Shown here: positions 1 through 12,544 of the stretch, piece after piece | How the letters are laid out: every line of letters begins with the position of its first letter | Position numbering within the stretch: the stretch's first letter is position 1 | NCBI GenBank assembly: GCA_034769895.1 | Contig: CM068367.1 | Location: 115,862,573 to 115,926,572 of the forward strand | Source of the DNA: Magicicada septendecula | Lineage: Eukaryota; Arthropoda; Insecta; Hemiptera; Cicadidae | DNA: 64,000 nt | Reading direction: 5' to 3' | Notes under the pieces: generated by a model | Told to the model about the DNA's origin: nothing | The model's database searches: none | The model's input: only the letters and a program-made list of their open reading frames with translations | Position numbers and translations under genes: made by a program

Positions 1-1955
1 CAATCTAGAGCGCTCATGTGTGTACGTGTCCGCGTATGTGTGTATATAATGCAATAAAATTATTTTACTTCAATATATTTTCCTTTCTGTAAATAAGTTA
101 TTTACTGATTTCTACTTATAGCCTATTGGCCTTCATTTCGTAAACAGTATCAGTTATCTTACGATTTCAAAACAAGTCACATTGACGAAACATTAAGTTT
201 TTTTTGTATAGTATTCATAAGGTGAGAAGATATGAAACGTGTGATTTACGCGACGCTTCGAACGCATCGTGTGAGCGGCAGAATTACGCAACACCCTTGT
301 CTGTTTCTACGCTTTCCTCAGACCTATCTACGATATAGTGAAACCCTCTGGTAACTGTTCCTGCCGACTGTAAATACAGCAGCCCCTTTCCCATGGCAGC
401 GAGTATTGCGAAGCGAAGAGCTAAAACGACGTCCTGTAAGCACAATTTGTTGTGACTTGCACAACTCAGTGCGTGAGTTGACAACGGTTTAGTGCAAAGT
501 GATAATCACTAGTCATTGTGTGGGGACATCTGTAGTTAGTGACTTGTATTATTTACTGAGACAATCAATGTTAATTAGGTGACATTTATTGTTTGTTATT
601 TTGTTGTGTGTGTTCTAAAATCGAATACGCCTGTACTAAGATTTGTTGCAAACAAGTGCTTATTGTTGTTTTTCTTTATTGGAATTAGTAAATTTGTAAC
701 TACTAGTTCCATTGTGTAAAGATCCGTGTGGCCGCAGCAATGATCCGTGTAGATGATGATCCGTACTAATATTATTATCAGCTATTTCATTTAAAGTTTT
801 GGATTTATAGTGTTAAAGCGGTTTGCATTAAATGGTTTTAGCTTGCATTATTGAATATCATGTGTAAAACTAAAAAGAAAAAGTCTATGCTTTTTTTGTA
901 AAATTTTTTATTTTAATTTTTTATTTTAAATGTTTACACAGCTATCCAAAGACCAACGGGACGCCTCTTTTGCGCCCTCTTTAAATTATATTCTTGACAC
1001 ATCAAACATGAGTGTGCGCAATTCTCTCTGCATCGCTTGTTGTGCGCTGGAAATAACTTACAAATCTACAAACTCCTAGCACAACATTGCTTGCACTTTA
1101 AACGTACGATCGTTTCAACAACACACGGCGGGTGCATTAGCATTAGCATTCCCTTATCTAATCTATTACGTAGAACTTTCTGCACGCTGAAAGGTTGCAT
1201 GCCTTGCATTTATAATCACCGCCTGTGATTCGCTAGAAACATGTATTAATGGAAGTTCTGCCCTACATCCTGTGATTGACATTCCAAAGTGGAATCAATT
1301 TCAACTTCTGTTCTGGCGCACGTTCGTCAGTCTCAAAAACTTTCGAGATTTATACGTTTTAGAGTCCTCATCTAGAATACAAAGTAAGTGAAAAAAGTTA
1401 ACTTAAAAGTGTGTGTAAAGTCAAGAGACTTCTGCAAAAGGAAGGCTAGGTATTAGCTGCTTGCTTAATCGAAACGTGCGCACGGATATAAAATACGTAC
1501 GCAATATGTGACATAACTTTTTTAAGAGATGTTTTTCCAGAAAACGTGCTGATCATAGTCTATCAGGCATTGGTTGATCCAAAATTAATTACGGAATTAT
1601 TGTTAACGCATATTACAACGGAACGTATATTACATTGTTAAAGCCATGTTACATTGTTTACAATGTATCAGGAAAGGCAATCATTATAATATTATTTCTA
1701 AGAAACGTAAGTTTGAACGCTCTTGACCGCTTTTTAAAAAGTTTATAATTCTTCCCTTAAATTTCATGTTTTTAAAGTTCTGGGCCGTTTTATATTACAA
1801 ATGATAATAAATATAAATTTAAAGATACATACTATGATATACTACAAAACCGTGGTCTACTGTTGATACTTTTAGAAATATTGGGTCCCTCTTGACGTCA
1901 ATAAATCAGATGACAATGGAAATCCAAGACAAACTAGCCATGGAAAATAGGAGAT
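1..1955. other. Non-coding, AT-rich stretch without a recognised gene
   Basis: Only short open frames of 60-70 codons occur and none resembles a known protein. Bases 240-700 are somewhat richer in CpG and look like transcribed leader or repeat DNA, but no TATA box, splice pattern or coding frame supports a gene. The last 50 bases run into the LINE fragment that follows. Confidence 0.5.
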
Positions 1956-2468
1956 TACTTTTCTTTGTTGCCTATCATAAAGTCCAGAAATATTTCTAGA
2001 AACTCCAAGGTCCAGATTTATAAAACCGTATTGCGGCCATTAGTATTGTATGCTTCAGAAGCCTGGACCATGAGCTCAGCCCAAGAAGATATGATCAGAA
2101 GATAGCAAATAAAGATTCTGAGGAAGATATGAAGGTGTACTAGATGCCGGAATGTGGCGTATGAGGGCAAATGCCAAATTGTACGAACTGCACAAGGAAA
2201 AGAAAAAAAAAATCGTCATGTTAATAAAAAAAGTAGAATTAGGTAGGCAGGTCACGTACAAAGAATGACAGAGGAAAGAGCAATGAAAAAAGTATTCATT
2301 GGAGGACCAGGACGAAGAAGAGCGAAAGGGAGGTCAAAAAGAAGATGGGTGGACGACGTAGATAAAGACTTGAGAAGACTGGGGGTCAGAAGGTGGCGAA
2401 GAATCATGCAGGATAGAGAGGAGTGGAGGCATCTCGTTCTGGAGGCCAAAGCTCTTCATGAGCTGTAG
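1956..2468 (+). mobile_element. LINE (RTE-type) 3' fragment, reverse-transcriptase C-terminus
   Basis: Conceptual translation across more than one frame gives the usual C-terminal order of insect RTE-type reverse transcriptases: a YKTVLRPLVLYASEAWT segment near 2015-2075, then GHVQRMTEERAMKKVF, then a basic GRSKRRWVDDVDKDLRRL run and DREEWRHLVLEAKALHEL before a stop at 2466-2468. The catalytic FADD region and the endonuclease are absent, so this is a 5'-truncated copy, the normal outcome of target-primed reverse transcription. At least one frameshift and one stop break the frame near 2100-2230. Clade assignment (RTE-like) rests on these C-terminal motifs only. Confidence 0.8.
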
Positions 2469-4525
2469 CGCCGTGGAGTGAGTAAGCAATGCACGTTAAG
2501 TTGCGAGTCAAACTGCAATGGCATCTGTATCTATTTGTGAAGACAGTGATGACTTACAAGGAAAAGTAGGAACGGGCTTACAGGGAGGACGTCCAAGACT
2601 GCCAGTTTGGCTTGATGGATACGTCTGAATAAGACGGTACCGGGCACAGTTTTCGTGGCGAAGAAGAGAGATTTTAGTTAGTAGCCCACCGCTTATGATG
2701 GCGTAGATATCATTACGCTTGACACGTACGACGAGTCAGTGTCTTATGAAGGTTTATATTCTTAAAAAAAAAAACTTAAAATATTCTCAGGCAGTCTGTA
2801 GCTGCTGTAGCCTATACTTTTTGCACATAGTTTAATGGCTGTAACGATTGTCAGAGATTGATACTATATATTAGAAAATAAATATTCTACTATTAAATTT
2901 AATCGACTCTCATCGTTTCATTCGCTTATACTAGGTACCTATCTGTAATAAAAAAAAAATTTTCTCACACGCCACATTTTTCATGCTGTAACTCTAAAAA
3001 ATCGGAACCAAGCGTTATAAATAATGTTTTGTTAAAACATGTGAAAAATGCAAAAAGATTAACTATTTTTTGCCTTACGGATACATTAAGTTACAAATTG
3101 AAGTGAAAATAAGCCGTTTATGTCAACTAACAACGGAAATACGACGAGTTAAGTTATAAAGTTCACTAAATTACTGAAATGTACTATTTGTTGGTTTAAA
3201 CTTTTTTACGGGTTTTTATGGTCAAAAAATTTAAAAATTTCTGAAAAGACGGAGAAAAAGGGTTTTGACAATAAACAAGTTTAAAAATTATAATTCTCTA
3301 ACTTTGGTTTTTGGACGAGTAAATTTTTCAGCTCGCGCAGTAAATACGAGCGAAAACCCCTTACACGCAATGTATTTCCCTATCTTCCCCATTGTATAAT
3401 GTAACTTCTGAATGAAGAGTAAATTGATTATCTACCATTTCGATCGTTTTTATAAATAAAGAGAGTGATAGAAGGAAGAAGACAGAGGAAGAGGAGGGAG
3501 AGAGAGAGAGAGAGCAACACGAACACACATACACATATACACATACACACACGAATGAAGTCTCTATCAGTAAGACGTAAAACTAAATCCATACAATGAT
3601 TTTGGTTTCGAAACATTCGTGTTGGCTTCTGAGCATGCTCATGGTTTTACTAGCGATCGTCCACAATCATTTAGTAAATCCAACGCAATTGCTTTTCATC
3701 ACTTAAAATCACGTACCGTATGTACTGTTCGGCTATTCACAACAGGTAAGCTGTACGACACAAGCCTTGTACCACGTACTCGCACCACTACACAGGCACT
3801 TCCGCATCTCCGATAAAATGGATTTATGTTTCTAGCGCGAACACAACACATATACACACTGCATTATGAATTCAGTACACAAACAACATTACATCAGACG
3901 GGTGCAATGTATGTAAATATATCAGCTACATATTTACACTATGTACGAGTATGTATTCGTCCGCGCGCGAGAAATCAGCAATACACGTTCATATGAAAAG
4001 AAAATACTTTACACTATACGCTTATTTATTCAGTGTACTTTTGTAAATGTCACTATCGAATCGGCGATTGGAAAGCAAACAAGCTATGGGCACCTTGTAT
4101 TCTGTCCTATTCATGTCGTAAAATTAACGCACTTATGTAAATTTTTTCAAACACTGTAAAATCATAAACTTCAGGTTTTTGTCAGCATACTCTGGAAAAA
4201 TACCATTCCTATGAGTTATAATGGCTACACCACAGTTAGCTCTACAACTTAAAAAAATAATTGTTTCTGTTTTTTTTTATAAAAGCTGAAGAAAGGGTAC
4301 ATAGATAATTAATAATGTACTATTAGTTATAGGGTACTTGTAGTAACTCTTGCGTTACAAATAATGGCTAATCTTTTATTAGAAAATTTTTCTAAATATA
4401 TTGTACGATTAAACATCGATTAAACTATATTTCAAATACTAAAAGCTATTTCAAATTATATAAACATGTTTTGGCATGTACCAACTGGGGAAAGCACATT
4501 CATTCCAGAAATAATTTCTTACCAT
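2469..4525. other. Non-coding stretch with decayed LINE-like tail and short GA/CA repeats
   Basis: Bases 2570-2620 still carry a GGRPRLPVWLDGY-like peptide reminiscent of LINE C-termini, so another remnant may follow the one upstream. A GA run lies near 3490-3515 and a CA-rich run near 3523-3553. No credible gene is visible; the open frames of 62-72 codons between 3360 and 4160 are unrecognised. Confidence 0.4.
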
Positions 4526-4529
4526 AGAA

Positions 4530-4990
4530 ATTGTAACGCTAAGGAACTTTCACATGAAAAGAAATAGATTTCTTATGATAACACCAGAAATGTGAAACAA
4601 GTAACTGCCACCAAATGTAGACATAATACGGTTTGCTATCGCAGTCAACGAGGAGAAGGAATGAGTTCAGTTTTAGGAGCTGGGCTCGTAGTGTGAGGCA
4701 AATTACTCCCCGTACAGGCGATTATTAAAAGTGACAGTCTGGCGCAGGCGCAGTAAGCTGATAAAGATGTTGTTATTATTATTACATTAAAAGTTGATTA
4801 TGGCGCTCTCCTGCGTACTGGTAAAAGTAATGAAAATTAATAGTAGAGGGTTCTGTGCACTTTGAATGCCTAAGCCTTTCAGAACGAATACACGTAGACA
4901 ATATTGGTGTTTCGTAGCCTAAAGAAATCCACCATTGACTTCAGTCAATAGACGATCACTTTTCAAAGTAAACTTTAAAATCGTCTTTCT
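4530..4990. repeat. Interspersed repeat family R3, copy 1
   Basis: Shares a series of blocks in the same order with 26380-26870: AACTTTCAC followed by GAAAA..AAATAGA, a GTGTGAGGCAAATTAC-like block, TATTAAAAGTGACA, AGTAAGCTG, AAAGTTGATTATGGCG and CTCCTGC. A third, more divergent copy is at 51960-52440. It has no coding frame. I do not recognise the family; it could be part of a larger non-autonomous element. Confidence 0.5.
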
Positions 4991-5723
4991 ATTAAAAGTA
5001 AAGGACTAGAAAAATTTTAAAATAATTCGAATACCAGGGAAAATCCGCACCTAAATTATTCTTCATCAGCTTGTGCACATTAAGAAGTATGAAAAACAGA
5101 AATAGAGAAAATGATTCAGGAATGAGAAATGGAATTAACGGGGAAGTAGCATCGAAAAGAGAATGAAATGTATCGTAGTTAAATGGTATTTAATGTAGTT
5201 TAAATAATTAAATAAAATGTATTTTAATTAATGGAGAGCAATTGTGTAGAGTAATACAAGTATAAGACCAACGTATTACTTACTACAACTCAAGAAAGGA
5301 TATTAACAATGATGATTAGTATATGTACAATGGTAGCAATAGCGTTGAAAGGTGAGTAGAAGTGGAAGAATTACGTAAATGTAAGTATACTCAAGTGCCT
5401 GGAAGAAACGAGAAGTATCAAAAACTAAATGAAAATTCAAGAAACAAAGACGTTTTCTACTTCAAATATGTTTGTTGTTCTTGTTTTTTTTTTGTCACGT
5501 AATGTAAAATCTAATTTTTACTCTAATGCTAAATCAAATAAATATATAATGCAGCTTAGATATGTACGACTATGACATATGTTACGTGTGATGTACCATT
5601 ACTATATTCCCTTTTTGAGTCGCTAATGATCAACGCTCGTATGATGACGCAATAAACAAATATTAAAAAAAGGTAATATTATATCGCGTTCATATCAGAG
5701 ACATACCGCATTTAGAGAACATC

Positions 5724-5769
5724 AAGTTGTTGGTGATGAAAATGAAGATGATTATGATGATGACGATTA

Positions 5770-5814
<45 letters not shown>

Positions 5815-5824
5815 TGACGATGAC

Positions 5825-5861
<37 letters not shown>

Positions 5862-5862
5862 T
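5724..5862. repeat. Trinucleotide microsatellite (GAT/GAC)n
   Basis: An imperfect GATGAN stretch passes into pure GAC units, then alternating GATGAC, then pure GAT units. Both overlapping long open frames (poly-Met/Thr on plus, poly-Ile/Val on minus) are translations of this repeat and not genes. It lies just upstream of a copy of repeat family R4, as at the two other R4 loci. Confidence 0.9.
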
Positions 5863-5984
5863 TGGTAAGGAAAGTTGTAAGAGTGGGGGTCAAGACGAAA
5901 TTTTTTATAAAATAAATAATATTTGTTCTATAAATAACCTTGAGGAACCGTTTACTTACTCAAAAGAAAATAAACTTAAAAAAG

Positions 5985-6300
5985 TGTAGACAAGATGATA
6001 GATTAATAATACACGTAAAGAGCAACGAGGTTACAATCTATATAATCGTATTAAATCGAAAAACTTTTGATCATTTTGAAAACCCGGAAAACTCAGTATA
6101 CGATTTCTGCATTTATAAAAATTATATTATGAACTGGCGTAGGTAAGCGTTTCATATCGCATTATTGAAAAATTCAGGCACAGCAGTATGCATGCTGAAT
6201 ATTATTCGCGTTCCAAAGACAACAAAAGTTTTTGCGATAACAGACGGCTCCATATGGTGTATATTCAAATTGTTCTCATATACGTCCTATAATATCAAGG
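5985..6300. repeat. Interspersed repeat family R4, copy 1
   Basis: Matches 30820-31380 and 41270-41560 by eye. Shared blocks include GTTACAATCTAT-like, GAAAACCCGGAAAA, a TTTCATATC..ATTATTGAAAA block, AGGCACAGCA, a GCTGAATA block and CCATATGGTG followed by ATTCAAAT.GTTCTCATATA. No coding frame is apparent. Bases 6290-6340 contain a weak tRNA-like stretch (TTTCAATCCCGGGC) that is too degenerate to call. Confidence 0.5.
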
Positions 6301-7785
6301 TCGTCAGCTAGAGATTTGTTTCAATCCCGGGCATGCAAACACATAAAATTTGATAATGTTACGACGCTGGCAGAGATCGTGTGTTAAAACACTGGAATTC
6401 AAATAGGTGAGCAGCAGAGATATCATGAGTATCATGGTACTCGACACCATACAAGACTTTACGACCATCATAACCCGCTGATCATGCCACTTCTACAGCC
6501 TGCAATCGAGAGAAGATTGAGAAGACTTTGGCCATCAGACCTTTAAGGACCACGAGATGACATCACTGGATGGAACGCCTCTTCACCACATCTAGTTGTA
6601 CATTTTTATGTGTGTATACACAAATCAACAGATTAGCGTATTTTCTGATTGCTAATAAGTAAGTTAAAACAGAAAAATAATTGTAATAAACAAAATACTT
6701 CAATAAACGCAAATCTGTAATTACAGGTGTTCGCACACAATTATCACTTTACACTAAACAGATGTAAAAAAACACGTACCGAATATTGTAGACTACGATT
6801 ACGTAGAAATGAAAATTATAGTTAAATATCGTATGTTACAGATATTACAAAAACTACTGTCAATTTTTTTCAAGGATCAATAGCTTTTACATAATGATTG
6901 CGATAATGATATTTGGTTGATTACTAGCCAGAGTAGTTCCTGGAACGGCAATATATTATCATAATCGTGAATTTTATATTTGCTCCCACGGACGGAAATA
7001 AACACTCTAGTATGCGTAAACACTCGCAGCTACCATTTATTTTTTTATATGTACACGATTCATGTCATTCCAAAAATAAGCTAGAAAAGAGACTCAATGA
7101 AATTATAAGAATCTCTCATCATAAGAAAAGATAATGAAACAGAGACTCTCTCTCATTTGCATATCCCAAATCCTCTGCTTTTCATTTTCACAATTAACTT
7201 GTGCCCTCTCGCTTCTGTCTCATTGCCTTTGTTTATTTCTCTATATTTACGTTATAAATTATACTAGCACATAAATATATTAATGGTATTGTTTTATATA
7301 CAGAAGACAGCTTACTGTATTTAATATTTTGATGAATTATTAACATTATACTTATTACACTTAAATTATTATACCTTATTACGGTAAATCAGGTGTAACT
7401 GTACTCACACAACATTGATAAGACGACCCTGGATTAAGACGGCCATTGGACTGAAGTATTTAGTTAGACAATGTAATAATGCCAATAGTTGAAAACTAAA
7501 AGCGCTCAGACAATTTGGTGGAGGATACTCCGGTTTCCCCGTGGGTCCCAAATTTACGGTAACCAATGAGAATCCCGATGCCATATTTTCTATTAAATTA
7601 CAAAACTTATTTATTTTGTTTAATATTTACTTACAGTATTTGACAGTTACCACACTTACTAAACACAGAGAGATAGAGCGGGATGGAAGAGGGTTTAAGT
7701 AGAGACAAAAACCATACGTGCGCGCGCACAAACTCACACGCTTGGAATTTTCATATTAATACAAACCATGTCTAACACTGATTAA
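6301..7785. other. Non-coding, AT-rich stretch
   Basis: I see no recognised protein, RNA gene or terminal repeat here. It is strongly AT-rich with scattered short open frames below 60 codons. Confidence 0.45.
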
Positions 7786-7799
7786 TAGAATTAAGTGAA

Positions 7800-8290
7800 A
7801 TTGATTTCAAACGAAGTTTGCTATTAGCTTCCGCTTCTCTTCACAGTCTTGCTCAGACTCGTGTTCTATCAGTTAGCGCACTGCTTTAAGCTGTCTTTCA
7901 AGACTGCTCTTCTCAGTGATTTAAAATTACGTTTCGCGTTTCGCTGTGCAGCTCACAAGAGTTAAGTACGATCCGCTTCCTTGTCGCTGTATCACGTCTA
8001 CGCGCCAAAGAGACTCTTGTATATATCGCTGGGGTAACCTGGATTCGTTCGCTAGCTAGTTCGTTCCGGTTCCCCTGTTAATACCACGCGCTACATTACG
8101 AATTCACCAGATAACGATATTGAATCAACCAGAACCTCGTATGTTAGTGCATTTGATATGCGAACAACGTATACATAATACATATATACATACATTTATA
8201 CATACATACATACACAAACGAAAAGCCATCCATGTCTTGAGAAACGTAAGGAGGTTACGTTTCTCAGAATGTCTTACGTACATAGTATTG

Positions 8291-8352
<62 letters not shown>

Positions 8353-8430
8353 TAATTGAAGTTCTGGAAGAAAAATCTAAAATCTTAGGAAAGAAAGACG
8401 AGGAATACCTAGGAAATGTATAGTTATTTT
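7800..8430. repeat. Interspersed repeat family R5, copy 1
   Basis: Shares ordered blocks with 15950-16350: a GCTGTATCAC-like block, GAGACTCTTGTA, GGTAACCTGGATTCGTT, a GTTCCGGT block and a CGATATTGAA block followed by a cytosine-adenine repeat. The other copy lies inside the foldback element. A short hairpin (GAGAAACGTAA / TTACGTTTCTC) lies at about 8240-8267. Function and class are unknown. Confidence 0.45.
8292..8350. repeat. (CA)n microsatellite, about 29 units
   Basis: A pure CA run near the end of R5 copy 1. The R5 copy at 15.8-16.3 kb carries a shorter CA run in the matching place (about 16321-16332), so the simple repeat is probably part of the element. The His/Thr and Cys/Val open frames over it are artefacts. 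Confidence 0.95.
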
Positions 8431-9175
8431 TACCTTTTATGCATCAACGTACGCATAGAGTTGCGAGTAATAGGATATACTGATATGATGCCTTTACAGA
8501 CATTCGAGACATAGACGTACAGATGCGTGTTGAGGAAACTGTGTATTGACGAGATTACCAGCGACAGAGTATGATGTAGGGTAATGTAGTCTTGGCATGA
8601 CCAGAGAACGAATAATTCTTATTGAACGAGGAAAGACAAGACGAGATACAAGTAAGAAAATCTCTCGTTTCAATATTCGATACATACCAATCTATCTTCA
8701 ACAATAATTTCGTGAAATATATTTCAGTGCTTAAAATTTCACAACCGCAAAATTTTGTTTAAATGTAAAACAAGTCATTAAACGAGAAGAAGTGATTATA
8801 CCACCAACAACTGATTAGCGTGAAACTCATCGTTTCCTTAGATTAAAGAAAATTAATTTAGAAAGTTAGCGGGAAAGTGATGATTGTGTATTACATTGCG
8901 TTAAAGTAAATATTTTAATTGGTTTATCTGTGCATTACAAAACAAATATTATTGTCATTTCATGAGTATACGTAGAAATAATTAAAGATAATAACTGTTG
9001 TCTTTCAATTTGTGATTAAGGAAAGAAATGGAGGTATTGTGTCAAAATAAGAAAAACTTGAAGTCTCATACATTAATACTTAACATTTTTAAATATGACA
9101 ATTGCGTGGGGTTAGGAGATCGTTGTATTACTTTTAGACTCAGTTATTATTATTTGGTTTTCTGCCCTAAGCCAG
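8431..9175. other. Non-coding stretch
   Basis: Bases 8640-8665 share the block ACAAGTAAGAAAATCTC with 19560-19577, a short trace of another dispersed repeat. No gene is recognised. Confidence 0.4.
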
Positions 9176-9177
9176 GT

Positions 9178-9830
9178 CTTCAAATGGTGAGAGGTCTCCA
9201 AGCTGTCCTAGCGCATGCCAGTCTTTTCGTTTCTTCGTAACACCCTCTGATTTTAATGCTATCTATTAACTCCATTCTTCTACACCCTCTTCTTTTTTCT
9301 CCTTCTATGACACCCTCCATGGCAGTTGTAAGCAAGCAGTTTCTTCTTAAACAATGACGTAACCAATTACTTTTCCTATGATCTATTACCTTCAGGATTC
9401 TTCTCTCTTCCCCTATTCTTAAAACTTCATCATTCCTCACTTTTTCCATTGCTCGCCTAACCTACATCTCAAATGCTTCTAATCTTTTCTCATCCTCTTT
9501 CCTCAGTGTCCATGTCTTTGCACCATATAAAGCAACGCTCCACACGTAACATTTGGCCAACCTTTTTCTTAAATTGTTATTAATTTTGCCACACAGCAGT
9601 CTTTTCTTCCCATTAAATGCCTCTTTCGCTATAGCGATTCTTGCTCTAATTTTACAAGTGCAGGACATATCTCCACTTATCAAGCTTCTAAGATATTTAA
9701 TCAACTCCACCTGTTGTATTTTGTCTTGCCCTATCTTTATGTTTGCCCTTTTTCCTTATCTACTAATCACCATACACTCAGTAAACGGTCACTTTTCTGG
9801 TGAAATTTGTTAATCCTTTACATCTTTATT
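9178..9830 (-). mobile_element. LINE (RTE-type) 3' fragment, reverse-transcriptase C-terminus
   Basis: Two minus-strand frames read in order. The upstream one gives ELIKYLRSLISGD, RARIAIAKEAFNGKKRLL and CYVWSVALYGAKTWTLRKED; the downstream one gives MEKVRNDEVLRIGEERRIL, NWLRHCLRRNCLLTTAMEG and RRMELIDSIK. These are the segments that follow the catalytic core in RTE-type reverse transcriptases. They are separated by a frame change near 9455-9465. The catalytic core is missing. The copy is 5'-truncated and old, but its C-terminal order is complete. Confidence 0.8.
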
Positions 9831-9984
9831 TTATGGTTTGTACATACGTGAAATAAAGATACGAGAAAGTAAAGTTATACATACTTTCTGTTTGAAGTAG
9901 AAGATACTAAATTTATGTGAACGGAAGTTCTGAGTACCATATAGCAAAATGTAAAGAATAACAATCATTAGAAAATGCGAAAAT

Positions 9985-10475
9985 CTTCTTCTTCTTCTTC
10001 TTTTTCTTCTTGTTTATCACTAGGCCCCACCGTGAGCCCTGGCCACCAATACCAATCTTCTACAATGTCTCCAATCCATTGCCATCTCAGTGTAGCCAGA
10101 CCCTTGCATCCATTCTTCTTAGATCTTCCAGCACATCACCCAATTATCTTATCGTAGGTCGGTCCCTCTTTCTGCTTTTATAGCCTTGCCCCCTCAGGAT
10201 TTTCTTTGGCATACGCTGATCATCCACCCACTCTAGGTAGGCTCTAGCCATTGTATTCGTTGAGCCTTTACAAATCTTACAATGTCCTCACTCTTCAACA
10301 GCTCATCTATCTCTTGGTTATTTCGTATTCTCCATTCATCATCTTCTTTAACCGGGCCATAAACAAGTCGTACAATCTTGCTGTCAAACCTTCTTAGTGT
10401 TTCTTGATCCTTTTTTGCTAATGTCTATGTCACCTCCGTAACCAACAACCTGTCTGATAAGCGTCTGTATATATT
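9985..10475 (-). mobile_element. LINE (RTE-type) C-terminal fragment, second family
   Basis: The minus strand reads, with frame changes, a block like NQEIDELLKSEDIVRF, then AYLEWVDDQRMPKKILRGQGYKSRKRDRPTIR, then LEDLRRMDARVW. This order (short helix, W-x-DD/R-PKKI, a basic R-P-x-x-R run, DL) is the end of a LINE reverse transcriptase. A (TCT)n run at 9983-10010 sits where its 3' tail would be. The 55945-56040 fragment shares its last about 80 bases in the opposite orientation. Confidence 0.65.
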
Positions 10476-10639
10476 TAATTTTTGTGTTATGACTAACAAA
10501 TTTGCGCACGGAAAATAGAGCTACAAATAATTATATATGTTAATGATAGCAAATTTAATCTCAATTCTTACAAACATAATTGTTTTTACAAAGTTCTTGA
10601 CTACTTACATGTACGAAAAGCACTATCAGAAAACATAAT

Positions 10640-10716
10640 TACAAAGTTATACAGAACTGGTACACATCGTGAAAAACATAATTATAAAGTTATACAGAAC
10701 TGGTACACATCGTGAA
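10640..10716. repeat. Short tandem duplication of about 43 bases
   Basis: The block AAAACATAATTA.AAAGTTATACAGAACTGGTACACATCGTGAAA occurs twice back to back, with one internal difference. It is a local duplication with no sign of function. Confidence 0.75.
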
Positions 10717-10779
10717 ACACAAAAACTGAATAACATCGCTGTGAAACAAATAACAAAGAGTAAATAACTTTAGTTGTGA

Positions 10780-11110
10780 GTCGATAAAGGATAAAGGGAA
10801 GAAAAATTAGAACTATCTGTCTTTTTTTATCAATAGGCTGTAGAAAAGGCACTGTTAGCGAAATGCCTTAGGGGAATGTAACTTAAGAGAACGTCGGAAA
10901 AATGTAAAGAATGACAATCATTATATTAGTCGATAAGGGAAGAAAAAGGCTGAGCAGAAAAGCTCTTAGCAAACGAGAAAATATTACGTTCTTTGTCTAA
11001 CAGTGAAATTACCGGAGAGAGGTTGAGTTATTTAATTAGTTCTTGGGGTTCTAGCTGGTTCTCTTTTATTGAAAATCACTTCCGCCTTCTTAATAAAAGC
11101 GGAAATTTGT
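10780..11110. repeat. Interspersed repeat family R2, copy 1
   Basis: Aligns by eye with 25050-25360 in the same orientation: GAAAAATTAGA.CTATCTGTCTT, a TGTAG.AAAAGC block, AATGATTA..AAGTCG-like spacing, TACCRGGGAGAGGTT, GTTATTTAATTA and CTTCCGCCTTCTTAAT. It has no open frame of note. I do not recognise the family. Confidence 0.5.
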
Positions 11111-11235
11111 AATGCAACATTTTTTTTATTAACTGACGTAGGGTAAAATATTAATTCTTAAAATGTTTTTAAAACATAAGTCGGATTCTGCCCACTGCAT
11201 TCCATTAAACCTACTTTCAAAAAGTGTACAACAGT

Positions 11236-11312
11236 TTTAATAGTCCCGATAGCGCAGTGGTAAACCCACTTCCTGTCAAGACTAGACGCTATGGGTTGAG
11301 TTTCATTTTAAT
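11236..11312 (+). ncRNA. tRNA-like sequence, probably a SINE head or tRNA pseudogene
   Basis: The block TAGCGCAGTGGTAAACC is a very good RNA polymerase III A box, and GGGTTGAGTTTC at a tRNA-like distance of about 40 bases is a degenerate B box. A convincing cloverleaf with matching acceptor ends is not seen, so an active tRNA gene is unlikely. A tRNA-derived SINE is the best reading, but no second copy was found in the window. Confidence 0.4.
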
Positions 11313-12030
11313 TGGATTTTTACTTCAACGCACCACTTTAAATTTCAGCATATCATATTTACTTCACGTTATACCTTTAAACAGAAACAAGATACGAGTA
11401 GTCTGAAAATTTGACAGGACGGAAATAGGATCGTTGTCATAGTCAGGCAACAAGTTATGGTTCAGTATGATATCTTTATCCGAATAACTTTATCGGGTTG
11501 AAGGCAATGGTAAATACTGATTCGAAATGCATAGTGAGCAGCCTATTTATGTTGAGAGATTTTTCTTCACGTTTGTGAAAAAAGTAGAAAACAAGTCAAC
11601 ACAAATATAGTAACATTAATTGTGTGTGAAATGTAACACTCTCAAGCCCCATTTATGGTTCTCAAACTTCGACGTAACACAACAGGATCATTGCAGAAGA
11701 TTTCTTCAATCGTGGATGTAGAGACCAATTAAACTTCGGTCTGTATTCTCAGATGTATGTGACTTTTATCTGTGCGCCCGCGCGCGCGCGTGTGTGAAAT
11801 AGTAAAATATTCGTATTTGCTCACAGTATTCTAGTTTTTTTAATTTATATATTTAAATAATAATACCGATGATGACAGTGCATTATAAGACTGTTAAAAC
11901 ACTGTAAATAAAAAACGATAAAAAATATATCTTTTATAAAAAGATATGAATAGGTTTTGAAATGTCCTTCGACGTTGTCCGATGCCTAACAGCCACTAGA
12001 TACTGTTACGATATTACACAGCATTCTAAG
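11313..12030. other. Non-coding stretch
   Basis: No gene is recognised. A short alternating CG/GT run lies near 11776-11796. Confidence 0.4.
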
Positions 12031-12119
12031 CGTTTCTTGACTATTGCAGCGGACCTCGGCTATAATGTGTGTGTGCGTACACATTCCTGCTACTTTGAGA
12101 TGAAGGACAATTACGTGAC

Positions 12120-12480
12120 ACCTGTCACGCGTCCGTAGCCGAGACTGTTCCAGACTCAGCGGTCTGCGCGCGCTGTGTTCAAGGCCGCAAGCAATTACGC
12201 TCTAGTGTAGTGTTGACGCGTATTATGGATTTTTCTGGAATCTCAGCGGGGTATAAATATAAAAATTCAGTGACGCTTAGTTTCAGCTTAAATGGCTATT
12301 TATTCCAGTGCGGTTCGAAGTATTGTGGCGAAGTGTTATGTGTTTCATAATTGTGCGGGACTCTATGAGTTGACACTTTTATTGGGTGTGAACAATTTTT
12401 ATTTGATTTGTTGTAAGAGATATCTTGTTGATTGCAAACTGTTAATTGTGATAATTAATGCTTGTTCTTAGTGACTTTAT
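12120..12480 (+). promoter_or_regulatory. Possible core promoter and leader (TATA plus initiator-like site)
   Basis: A locally CpG-rich block (12120-12230) precedes GGGTATAAATATAAAAA at about 12249, followed within 25-30 bases by TCAGTGAC, an arthropod-initiator-like sequence (TCAGT). Downstream DNA to 12480 looks like an untranslated leader with no long open frame. It could be a host gene 5' end whose coding exons lie elsewhere, or the promoter region of a decayed element. No splice donor can be assigned with confidence. Confidence 0.25.
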
Positions 12481-12544
12481 TGGTTTCATATATTTTGTTT
12501 TCCACTGTACCATATGACGAACGGTCAGACCGTCGTAACCGTAC

